64,000 nucleotides of DNA from Climacium dendroides (Eukaryota > Streptophyta > Bryopsida > Hypnales > Climaciaceae): contig OX467091.1 in NCBI GenBank assembly GCA_950106755.1, positions 27,855,538-27,919,537 of the forward strand, written 5' to 3'. The notes under the pieces are model-generated. The model ran no database searches, had not been told where the DNA came from, and saw only the letters and a list, made by a program, of their open reading frames with translations. This document shows, in pieces, positions 45,949-56,228 of this stretch (positions are counted from its first letter, which is position 1; each line of letters begins with the position of its first letter). The position numbers were made by a program, and so were the translations under genes.

Positions 45949-47897
45949 ATGGCATCCGGACCAATACGGAAGGTAGCGGTATCTGCCCGGGTTATCTCTC
46001 CGGCCATTCCGGATAACTCGGAACTACACAAGCAATTAGAGGAGGACTTAACTAAGTTAGGATGTGTCGGTCTACTACACCGACCATGGAACCTCAAGAG
46101 TGAAGATATGATTCAAGAGCTACTTCACAGTGTTCCGAATTAGTATGAGCTCACTTTGAGAGGGCGGCCAGTTGCGTGGACCGAGGACATCTGGGCGGAC
46201 GTCTATCAGTTCCAGAAGAGTGGGAACGGGTTAGCATCGAGGACAGATCGTTTTGTAGCTGGAAAGTTCACTGGGTCTGCAAACCCTAAGGACGGATTCG
46301 CTATTAGCGAATGCAAGGACGAGAGACATAGGCGGATACTAGAGTTTCTGATTCCGATCTTGTATCCGGAAAAGCCAACACGGGTTACCATTACGGTGGC
46401 CAATACTATTTTCGGGGCTATGGAGAACGGGGTGGTGCACTGGGGTAGAGTCATAGCCGGAATTGTGGCTAAGTTAGCAGATCACGTGACCCGAGCGAAG
46501 GCGAGTCCAGTTAGCACCTACTTGTTCCATCTGTACCATCAACAGGAACTTTTGAGTGCAGTAGAAGTAATCTAGTATGACACCGGAAAGGCGATCTTGT
46601 CATACGGACTTTCCGGGGAGGAGGCGGAAGATCCGGTTGAATCTGATCCGGAGGAACTTCCCGAGGAACATTTGACCAATCCGAGGACCAAGAAAAGGAA
46701 GTCAACCGATCCGGGGTCGCGATCCAAGCTACAGACGATGGAGAGGGGGAGTCCAACAGAGGACCTGAAGTGGAAACGGAATCCGCATTTTTCAATGCGG
46801 GGCTCGAGTGGATACATGAAGCCAAGGTACTCCACGACAGCCTAGCAGATTTGGTAATAGATATCGCGGAAGTTTTGAAGGTAGAGCCGGATCAAATCGT
46901 GGAAGCTGTCAAGCGATTGCCCAAGCCGAAAGATCTAACGAAGAGGGAAGAATGGATTTAGGAGTTGGAGGCGGAACGGAACCAACTCCAAGCCCGAGTG
47001 AATTGGGCGGAAGGGGAAATGGCAGCTGCGAAAGAGAAAGAGAAAGAGGCTCTCGCTCTGGTCAAGAATCTATCCGGAGCAGTCAACATCAAAGCCGACA
47101 TCATCACAAAAGCTGCCTTGTTTGATTCAAAGATGATATCGGAAGGCCACATTACCGGAACCAAGGTAGTAACCATCCTCGTAGACTTCACTGCGAGGAT
47201 AGAGCGAGTTTTGAAGGAGATCCAGAAGTTACTGGCGGCCCTCGACCCAAACCATGCGATGGATTTCTCCACCTTTCTGGAACTTCCTTTTGTCGCAGGT
47301 ACCCCAGGGAAACCAGTGGCGGATCATGCAACCTGGATGGAGGGTTTGAGAGGGATACTCACACCAGCCGAGCCTTCCGCCAGCAAAATGCGGATGACGG
47401 AGTTGAATTTGAGGCCAGCTTCGGAACCGGAACCTGAGTCCAGTGTGAAATCGGTTCCGGTACCCCCGAAATTCTCAACCCCGGAAGTCCCCAATTCACA
47501 AACAATGCCGAATTTGATGACCGGATCATTCAAGGTTCCGGGACAGCAAGTCAGGGGAGACCTCATCAACCGGATCGGTGGAATGACCAATCCAGCTCGG
47601 ACTAATCCGAAAGGATTTTCACACATGCAAGAGACCACACCAGAAAAGAGAAGCGAACCCGCAACATTGGAGGATACACCGCCAGAGAAGGAGAAGGAAG
47701 TTCAAGTCATCGAAGACTTTGAGGAGGAGAGTACCCACTCCACTTCCGGAACCGAAGACGACAACGATCCGTCTCCCGCAACGCGCCATATCCAGACTCG
47801 GGTCACAACAAAAACCATGCTAGCAAAGTATATGAAGGGGACGCCTAGCAGCCAAGCGGGGAGCCGCTCAAGGAAAGGACGGAAGCCAAAACATTAG
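45949..47897 (+). pseudogene. LTR-borne gene, full-length copy
   Basis: ATG at 45949 (MASGPIRKVAVSAR). N-terminal domain: LHKQLEEDLTKLGCVGLL, RPWNLKSEDMIQELL, TAG at 46141, YELTLRGRPVAWTEDIW, PKDGFAI, RHRRILEFLIPILYPEKP, VTITVANTIFGA and YLFHLYHQQELL, to TAG at 46573. After an acidic linker a frameshift near 46750 leads to DLTKREEWI, TAG at 46959, ELEAERNQLQARVN (coiled coil), then KADIITKAALFDSK and a long Ser/Pro/Glu tail ending RSRKGRKPKH. Two TAGs replace positions where Gln fits (the 24-kb copy has CAA at the first). The N-terminal layout recalls the Transposase_32-type plant transposon domain; function is unknown. The gene lies wholly within the LTR. Confidence 0.7.
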
Positions 47898-48099
47898 AAT
47901 TTGTAGGAGAATTAGTATAGAATCCGAACCGGGTTTCCGAGCATGGATCCGGTTTCCGGAATCTTAGGCGGATAGTCAGGAAATCCGTCAATCTCGGACG
48001 GTAGTTAGTAATCTTTTCGGATATCCCGGGGTTTTCAATGATTGGTTGCCTGGATTTCCGGGTTTCCTTTTCAGGCTTTTAGGAGTTGACTTTGGGTTT

Positions 48100-48115
48100 T
48101 TGTGTTAGTATTTTA
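48100..48115 (+). promoter_or_regulatory. Second TATA-like box, 3' of the LTR-borne gene
   Basis: GTATTTTAAGGGCAGGCAAG lies about 200 bases after the gene. At the matching place the 35-kb copy has TGTATATAAACCTGCCCTG, with the shared Cys/Gly-like GCAGG/CCTGCC neighbourhood. It may be the retrotransposon's own RNA start, which would place the gene in U3. Confidence 0.3.
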
Positions 48116-49084
48116 AGGGCAGGCAAGTTAGTTGTTTGTATTCCATCCTACTCCATTCCGTTTTAGTGCTTTCACGTATGTATTACAATTTTCTTTTCTT
48201 AATCTAAGTCAGCCAGGATACCTCTAGCTGCACTTTTGCTTAAACAGGGTCTTTTGGCTGAGTGTATGCATGTGTGTGTAACTTTGTACTGGAGAAAGAG
48301 AAGGGAGGGAGAGGAGGAATCCGGATCTTGGGCTACGGATCTCTTGGTGTTGAGCTGAGTGGGAGGGATGCGGGCGGAGTAAAGGAGTGTAAGTGTGACG
48401 TGCTTTTAAATTGCCGGAACGGCAATCCGGGTAAGAAGGTAGAGGGCCCTGCGAGTCCAGAACCAGGAGGGTTCTGTGCGGAGATAAGCAACCACCAAAG
48501 GAAAGGAACTCCCGCTACTCCGGAAAGTCTACCAACCTCCCCCTTGGTACATTGTCTTCCCCTTGAGACTCTATTCCTTTGGGTCTATGAGTTCGGATCC
48601 GTCATTGTAGTAAAGAGAGGTGTGAGAAGTTCTTTGTATGACCTGATTCTGGATCGGCCAATCCGGAAACTATGAAAGAATACTCCTCCCTCCTCCTACA
48701 GCTGTGTTGTCTTGGGTGTAGTGTTTAGTAGATTTAGAGTACAGAGAGGATAATTGTACAAGTGGTGAGTCCCCACCTCTTTCTAGATCAAGGGCGGACC
48801 CTTTGAGGGTAAAACAGAGGCAACAAAAACCAGTGACGGAAGAAAGATGGAACTCAGTTCTGGGTGTATCCGGATCCGGAATGGAATCCGGAATGTATTA
48901 AGTTTCCGGAATAAAGTAGGGAAGTGAAAGAAGGAGGATTAAGTGAGTAGTCACAATCCAGATGCTTCTAATTCAATCGATATCTTACTAGAAGTTCCCT
49001 GGAACGATAATTCGTGTCATCTTGCAACAATTTGTCGTTGTAAGGATACTTACAGCTAACTACGCGTACGACAGCCTTCAAGAA

Positions 49085-49165
49085 ATGAATCATCGTCAAC
49101 TCGAAGATAAGCGTACCCAACAACAAACAAACAAATGCATTATCATCGACTCGAGGATAAATTCA
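49085..49165. repeat. Palindrome repeats, continuation after the LTR
   Basis: ATCGTCAACTCGAAGATAAGCGTACCC at about 49091 and TTATCATCGACTCGAGGATAA at about 49140 continue the tandem seen at 45250-45500, including the TACCC phrase. This confirms that the LTR split the array. Confidence 0.8.
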
Positions 49166-49953
49166 TTCCGGGGTTTAAGTGATTCCTACATTTGTGCCAC
49201 AATTTCCAGACTCCAAACATACTACAACATTGAACAACAATTGAACAGCAATGCACAGAACCACTTGCAACCAGTTGAAATGTATCCAATTTACAAAATG
49301 CTTCATAACACACAGAATACGGTGTACAAATATGCCTTACATCTCAATCACAAAGCACATCGGCATCAACAACAACAACAATATGCAAGACGATGATAGC
49401 AAAAAATACTTAAAAGTTGGGAGAACCTGAAGAGACCTCACCTAACTAAAAAGCTCCTGATTTCAAATCCATTCACGCTCAAAACAGTAAGACAACACAC
49501 ACGTAAGCAACAATGTGCAACCAGAAAAACGGACGGCGACAACAGAACAACAGCGCAAAAGAAACTCTTGCATGCATGAGAACTGTGCAGCAAGGCCAAA
49601 ACAAAATACAATAAGGTTTATGGGAGAGAAGGTTGAACAGTTCTACAAGGATAGCGACGCGGCGCCAGCAACTTCCAATTCAAAACACCCAACTTTTAGG
49701 ATAGGGGCACGGATTTGTGGCTTTATTTCCTAACAGCTCTATCGGAAGGTGATATTTTTAGAGGAATCCTTAATTAACATTTGGTCCACAAATTAATGGC
49801 GCCGCTCAAGTATTTTCGGTAGTGAACTTGCTCCAAGTTTAGATCATTGTAGCGGAATTTAAGTTGCTTCTTGAGGAGTTTCCAGACAGCATTTACGGCC
49901 AAGAAATTTATCACTTTCACCTTCACTTCCAGGATTGGACGATCAATTCAACG

Positions 49954-50006
49954 TTAGGATTTAGGGTTTAGGGTTTAGGATTTAGGATTTAGGATTTAGG
50001 GTTTAG
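49954..50006 (+). repeat. Interstitial telomere-like repeat TTTAGGG/TTTAGGA
   Basis: About seven consecutive heptamers of TTTAGGG or TTTAGGA, the plant-type telomere motif. Unrelated unique DNA lies on both sides, so it is interstitial. Confidence 0.8.
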
Positions 50007-50009
50007 CAA

Positions 50010-51850
50010 TCCATCGCAAGTGGGGTGTTCTTATTAAATAGTATAGCCATGGGTAGATGAAGTATATTTAACTTAATTTCTTAATTGTTTTAGATTTTTC
50101 AATACTTTATTTCTTAATTGTTGTAGATTTTTATTGATTCCATTTCAAATTTATATTGAAATTTATGCAAATTCTAGTGACATCAAATTACTTGAAGTGA
50201 TTGCATGAAATTTTAAAAGTATCTTATAATGAATATCTTCCACAATTATGTATAGGTTTGTCTGACGTCATTTAGTTAGTACAACAATAGGCCCTTTTAG
50301 TTGAATGCTATAAGTCTCAGAATAAAGTGTTATATTAGTTTAATGCTATAAGTCTCAAAATAGAGTGCTATCTTAGTTTAATGCCGTCAATTTCAAAATA
50401 GGATGGGGTGCAAAATTTTCTTAAAATATTGTAGATGATCTTAAGGCGAGTCTCCGACATAGATTTAATAGAATAGGTGCATTAAAACATAGTGAAATTT
50501 TGTTGGACAACAAAACTATAAAAACTTTAATACTAAGTTGTAGGAACTTTAAAAATTGACATGCAACAATAGTTTTTAAACATTTCATTTGTATTTTGGA
50601 AAAGTTTATTTCAAGTATTTTACTTATACCCCCTCCCCAAAATACAATGGGTTGAGAGCCCTTTGGAAGAATTTCATTTTTCGAAATTTTTGAAATGGAA
50701 AAAAACAAAGTATGTTTAAAGAAAAAAAAGTGTTAGAAAATTAGAGCTATTCATTCATCTTCATTATTATTTTTAATTAGATAATGGAACCAATTTGTTA
50801 AGAGCTTAGAATGTCTACTAATATCATTTCAATGTATCATGGAACATACTAGAAATTAATTTGAACATAGAATCCTTCAATTCAAGCTTGTGCAATTTAG
50901 ATAGTAATTACAATATTTGTATTAAAAATTTCTAGACGACTTACTAGATCAATCTCACAATTGACGAGGTCTCCCAACTTGGAAACAAGGCCCCCAAAGC
51001 TTCAATCTTGTATCACTAGTATCATGGAGAACAATAAAACCTTCTTCTACAAATGATGTAGGAATTTCAAATTAAGAGAATTCAAGGTTCATTAAGGTAT
51101 TACGATAACGGAAGGTGCATAGAAAATATTTATTACTACACTGAACGCCAATTATATCTTGCAATCTATGTAGTCAAAATTTGTATAATAAAATTCATCA
51201 TATGTTTGGACAGAAATGTTTTTTATTGTAATGAAAAAATTTGAATTTAATTTGGATAAGAATAATTTTAGAGTATTCTTTGATCTTGTATAAATATAAA
51301 ACCTCTTTTGCTAAAGTACTCACAATTATTGCTTTTGGCCTATAATAATAATAAACAAAGCATATATAGTACATACTGACATTATAGCTATTTTTCTTAA
51401 AATTTGCATATTTTGAGGAAATATTTTGAATTCTAGCAAAATAAATTATTTACCATGACATTTTTTCTACAAAAATTTTCTTATTCATAGGTGTTGCATT
51501 TATTTAGGTCCAAAAAAATTGTAAGAACTACATCTATTTTCAATGTATAAGATCTTTTTCCTATTAATCTTGTTGAGTGTAGGATTGCTTTCAAACTCCT
51601 TGACAAGACCCTATAAGATTCAAATGAGTGTAATAGACCCACTTACAAATTATTTAAAGATTTCATAAAAATCTGTAAACTCCCATGAAATGAATAGCGA
51701 AAGAATTTGAATTGAATAAATTGAAATTTTTCTATAAAAGTTAACCCTAAATTCAAAAAATCCCTTATGATTGCATGAACCCTACACAATACTTTGATTT
51801 CAGCTTGTTTAAGATGTTAGGAAACTCTTAGACATGAATAGTAAATCATT
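50010..51850. other. AT-rich DNA without genes
   Basis: No ORF of credible composition. A short repeat, TTAGTTTAATGCTATAAGTCTCA, occurs about three times at 50296-50395. Confidence 0.4.
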
Positions 51851-51860
51851 CAATGGACTC

Positions 51861-52175
51861 ATTATCCTCGACTTAAGAATAAAAAGGACCACGGGTCTAC
51901 TATATTATCCTCGCCTCGAGGATAAATGTCCTCGCCTTTAGAATAAATATCTTCGCCTTGAGGATAAATATCCTCGCCTTCAGAATAAATATCCTCGCCT
52001 TTAGAATAAATATCCTCGCCTCGAGGATAAATATCCTTGAAGCAAGAAAAAATTCAGAACCCTGGGAATTTCTTATCGTCGGGTCGAGAATAATCATCCT
52101 TGCGTGAATGTCTATGGCCTAAATATTTAGTCATGCTGGACTATTGGTAATCACAATTATCTTCGGGTCGATGAT
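51861..52175. repeat. Palindrome cluster 2 with a 21-bp tandem array
   Basis: Six consecutive 21-bp units at 51907-52032, each of the form ATCCTCGCCTTTAGAATAAA plus T, some palindromic (CCTCGCCTCGAGG) and some not. Looser palindromes occur at about 51861, 52074 and 52157. The minus-strand ORF through it is a by-product (repeated KARIFIL). Confidence 0.9.
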
Positions 52176-52299
52176 AACTGGTTCGTGGACTGGACGTGTT
52201 TGCAAAAACTCTAAAACTGAACATTAAACGAGGAATCGAATTACTAAACCCTAAAACATTCTGTATAGGACAAAGAGGAACTACTAATTGAGCCTGAAT

Positions 52300-52430
52300 T
52301 CTCCTGAGCCTGCCCCTCATTCGTGCCGAGCCTACTATCCAATCCTGTTGCCGCCGAGCCTACCGTGCCGAGCCTACACCGTGTGGTCTGGCTCCGCCAA
52401 ACCGTATTGCCGAGCCTACCGCCGTTTAGG
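52300..52430 (+). repeat. GCCGAGCCTACC repeats
   Basis: GTGCCGAGCCTAC, GCCGCCGAGCCTACC, GTGCCGAGCCTACACC and TTGCCGAGCCTACCGCC occur in a GC-rich patch, followed by a GT-rich leader-like stretch at about 52500-52680. It could be an untranslated leader of the downstream gene, but no proof is visible. Confidence 0.5.
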
Positions 52431-53085
52431 TTCGGCGCTGCCTTGGTAGATCATCTCCCTCCTGCCAGTGCGCGTACGTGCATTTGCTTTCTGAGTTGTG
52501 AATGAGTTTAGGGTCTGTGCGTGTGTATAGTTCTTGTGATTGTGCGTGTACAGTTCTTTGCGGCAGGGGCCCTTGTGTAGTTCAGTGAGTTGTTGAGTTT
52601 TGTGTGCGTGATCCTTGTGTGAGAGTTATATGCGCCAGTTTTTGTGTTTGTGTTTGTGAATGCTAGTTTGAAGGTGTGCGCACACCTTCATTTACATTTC
52701 CAAGTCGTTTAGAATTTGTCCTTTCCCACGATGCACGTAGTGGAGTTGGAGCGAAGCGTGGACGAGTTTTTTTGGTTTTAGCGCTTCATTGGAATTGTGT
52801 ACTACTATTCTTGTCAGGTATGTATTCAGTTGTTGTTCTTGAATTTCAATTTCTACCTTCTTGCATTGCACTTGGAGTTTGCTTTGTTGCTTTTCATTTT
52901 GATTAGTTTATAGTTGCCTGTAACAAGTTTCGAGTTCATTAGTGTTCAGTTGTTAGGTTCATAGTTCGTATTTGGACAAAATGTTTTAGGGTTTAGTAAT
53001 ACGATTCCTTGGATTAAAGGAACTCCATTTGAATATAAGTTTTAGGGTTTACACCTACACGTCCAGTCCTTGAACGAACATGCTA
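52431..53085. other. GT-rich spacer
   Basis: TGTGTGTGATTGTGCGTG-type sequence, then unique DNA. No gene recognised. Confidence 0.35.
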
Positions 53086-53088
53086 TAG

Positions 53089-53880
53089 TTATCTTCGACC
53101 CGAAGATAATTGTGTTTTCCAGTAGTCCAGAACTATTTCATTTTTAGGGTCTAGTCATTCAAGAGAGGATAATTATTCTCGACTCGACGATAACAATTTC
53201 GAGGGGTCCCAAATCTATTCTCGCTTCGAGGAATATTATCCTCGGGGCGAGGATAACATCGCGTACCTGGTGCAATTTATCCTCAAGTCGAGGATAAATT
53301 GCGCACAACCATAGGATTAAAAATCTGATGTCCTTGCAGAAATGATAGCTGAAGCATTCAAAAACCAAGTCAATTATCGTAAAACCAACATTGTACATTC
53401 CATCAGATGAGTTTCAATTCACAATAAATTTGAGTGTTTCGATGTCTACGCGTAGTTCTAGAATGTCCATGCTACTATTATCTTCGACGCGAAGATAATT
53501 GCGTTCACCAATACAAATTGAAAATGCTAAGATAAGAAAAATTAAAGCCTGCCAAAGGCCTATTCAGGTATGTCAGAGACACGAGAGAACCACATAATGA
53601 CACTAAAGATGATGGAATTCCATATCAATGAAACAAATATAATTCTATTGCATCAGAAGACTAAAGTGAACAAACTATTTTTCCATCTAGGTCCACAACG
53701 ATGATACTGATTTATCTTCGATTTGAAGATACATTGCTTTCTCTTGTCTAAGAGGATAGACCATATTCATGATCGCCATCGTATCTAGCTATCTACATTG
53801 ACCTCACGCCATGAGTAGAAGTAATAGCATTCTAGAAGTCAAGCTTAGAAATACATCCTCGACTCGAAGATATCCTCAGT
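53089..53880. repeat. Palindrome cluster 3, upstream of the plus-strand gene
   Basis: Copies at about 53091 (TATCTTCGACCCGAAGATA), 53168, 53213-53250 (TATTATCCTCGGGGCGAGGAT), 53277 (TATCCTCAAGTCGAGGATA), 53479 (TATCTTCGACGCGAAGATA), 53717 and 53853. Several have changed both arms together, so the symmetry is kept. Confidence 0.85.
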
Positions 53881-53921
53881 GGAAGTCATAACCTGATCAA
53901 TACGTGGGCAAGTGCAAATAT

Positions 53922-56228
53922 GGAGGCGGAAGGCAGTTACGACTACTCGACTGCACTGCTACTGATGGAGCTGTTCAAGAACCCGTTTGTGAACGAGCCG
54001 TTCATTGCTAAATTGCTAGAGACTTACGGGAAGCTTTGGCAATTCAAAGACAACATTGCCGCGGCCGTGGTCATTCGGCATGAATAAGTACAAGGACTAC
54101 GTCTACCTTCTCTACCGTGCCAAGGATTAGACGAACTTTTTACCACTGAAGCAAAACGAGAAAGTTTCAGTAATTGAAGAGCACCACCAACACTATGTCG
54201 TTATTGTGCTACGGGACGTCGGGGAAGATGGTCGTGCTGGTGATCACTACCACTTTCTTGTCCTAGACAAAAGAAGTGATCACGCACAGTTCGACATGGC
54301 GTATTTCGTCACTACTATGGAGGCATCTCAGATTACGGAGTTGGTGAGGACGTTTGAGGCATCGAAATATCTGCCCTGGATTGATGGTACAACGTCTGTC
54401 ATTTGTAGAAGGTTCAATAATATCTAGGGAGCGTTAAAACGATATGCAATCAGGCATGTTCAACAAGTCCCTCCAATTAGTGCGCCTCAGAATTGAAAGA
54501 AAAGGAAATCGACTAACCTAGGCCAGACAGCGACTGCTTCGGGTAGCGTTGCAACAAATCAAGGACGAGTGTGTTCGGAGCTACGCAATTGTTCGAAGAC
54601 TCAATCCGGAGGTCCATCGAGTTCCAAAGCGACCGCGAGGAGGCACTACATCCAAATCAATAGTGGCTGGCAGTTCTGGGTCAGCCCTTACGATTGTGGA
54701 GACAGTCGACAAGGAAAAAAAGGATTTCGAGAAGTTTGCTGAAATTCAGAAAAATTTCTAGAATACTCATGTCGCTTGCTTTGTGTTGGGCCAAGACCCT
54801 GTCGTAGTGTTGATCAAACAATGCTTTCTTGCAAAAGACGAGTATATTATTCGGAAGCTCGAGAGAAGCATTGTTGAGGACGTGAAGAAGTTGCTCATCC
54901 AATTGGGCGACATCAAGCAAAGGCAACATATTTGCATCACTCTCGTGGACGCCAAGAAACGACTTCTGAAGTCCCCTCCCTTGAAATGGGATGACATTAA
55001 GGACGGTTGAATCATGATAATCAATGGCCAACATAGTGTCACCGCCTCTCAAGAGTTGCAGGTTGAGGACTGTGGTGAAACGCAAAGGCGAGAACTTCAG
55101 ACGTGGGAGGCTTACGTTGTCTGGACCCTAGATCCAGAGATGTTGACAAACATCTCTGCCTTCTACAACTCCACCAACCACCTGGATCACGCGCAACCAA
55201 CTTAGGGGAATTAGATTGTTAGTCGTCGAAACATCTGGATCCACTGCCTCCGCCCAACAAATGATTTAGAGGAGGCAAATTTCCGAAGAAACAAAGCTGT
55301 CTTAAGCAATTCTCAGTACCTGGTGAGTCTACAATGAACCTCATTATCTTCGAGTCGAGGATAGATTTCCAATAGTAGACATTGTTTGCAATACATCTCA
55401 GTAGTAATTAATTATCATCAATTCGAAGATAAATGTAAGATATGTAGCTGTGCATTGACCCAACCTACTCCTGTCTTGCAGAAAGTTTGTATGCTTATGG
55501 TCAGGCCCTTTAAAAATATGAATCCAGAAAAAGATGGAGCGACTATCAAGACAGTAGTTGACCTGAAGTGCGAGATGAAGATTATCACGCTTGGGGACAG
55601 TCTTTTCAAGTACTGGAATGAATTTTTGACGATGCATTCGGAGGGTGAGTTAGTTGAGCTAATCACAGGGCTGAAGTTTAAAGAGCTCAAGGACTTCAAT
55701 TGAAAAGCTTTCTCCTTGAAAAGAGGTTTTTTCAAGCACCTTGGCCACTTCACAGACAAGGACTTGGCTGCATATGCGTTGCATTTGCTAAACAAGACAC
55801 CTTCCCGGAATGGGTCTTACCCGAAAGTGTCCATGCAGAGGACGAAGATTTTGGTGCCCGACAACTATACTGGCGCAGATTGGGTTGAACGCAGGAAGCG
55901 AAATAAGATTGTCCTCGAAGAACTCATAGCTATCAAGCCCTTGTTGGACTTATGATACGACAATGGAGATGTCTTGGACAACGTCTGGAGGGCATGGAAA
56001 GTGAGGTACCGATTTTCTGCGTTGACATGGGACTTCCTTCTGTCACACCCTCAAGGAGAGTTTTTTAAGAAGAGGTTGACAACTGAAGCCAAGAATCGGA
56101 GGGCAAAAGATCTTGGAGAGAAGTTCGAGGACGAACAAAATCTTTTCCAAAGGTTCATGAAGTTGAATTATAGATTGCCTTCTATTTCTGGAGGCGTGGC
56201 GTTGAGGGGACTGGACGTTCATGAAAGG
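53922..56228 (+). pseudogene. ParB-like-domain transposon protein, part 1
   Basis: ATG at 53922 (MEAEGSYDYSTALLLMEL). A frameshift near 54080 leads through DHYHFLVLD, and another near 54660 returns to the first frame, which continues to 56228. Stops: TAG 54128, 54425, 54759, 55203; TGA 54494, 55008, 55701, 55953. Key region at about 54960-55260: IKDG*IMIINGQHSVTAS, RRELQTWEAYVVWTL and GNWIVSRRNIW. The NGQHS(V)xAS phrase after a hydrophobic strand resembles the conserved strand-helix of ParB/Srx-like domains; this is tentative. A GT-AG intron (55323-55481) interrupts it. The frame runs exactly to the left target duplication (AAAGG) of the 56229-60093 insertion and continues at 60099. Confidence 0.5.
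55323..55481 (+). other. 159-bp phase-0 intron containing palindrome repeats
   Basis: GTGAGTCTAC after codon CTG and a pyrimidine-rich CTACTCCTGTCTTGCAG before AAA GTT keep the flanking frame (phase 0). Two palindrome copies lie inside: TTATCTTCGAGTCGAGGATAG at about 55344 and TTATCATCAATTCGAAGATAA at about 55413. Confidence 0.7.

Larger units (their letters stand above)
45519..49073 (+). mobile_element. 3555-bp solo LTR carrying a gene, target duplication GCCTT
   Basis: It begins TGTGGGAATCCGG, ends GCGTACGACA, and is flanked by GCCTT at 45514-45518 and 49074-49078. Palindrome repeats of the same kind occur on both sides, so it was inserted into that repeat region. No second LTR, primer site or pol is present, so it behaves as a solo LTR. 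It contains the family gene (45949-47897), a TATA-like TATTTAAG 5' of the gene and TATTTTAAGG about 200 bases 3' of it. Similar TG...CA members lie at 34358-42171, 56229-60093 and 60185-62719. Confidence 0.85.

Noticed and set aside
2158..47897. Possible recoding of TAG as Gln, since several in-frame TAGs stand where Gln fits
   Set aside because: Other TAGs in the same window replace Trp (7922, 24371, 17018), TGA and TAA stops also occur, and one homologue has CAA or CAG at the same place. Mutation of CAG and TGG explains all cases.
49954..50006. True chromosome end
   Set aside because: Only about seven heptamers, with unique DNA on both sides.
51900..52097. ORF with repeated KARIFIL
   Set aside because: It is a by-product of the 21-bp tandem repeat, whose length is a multiple of three.
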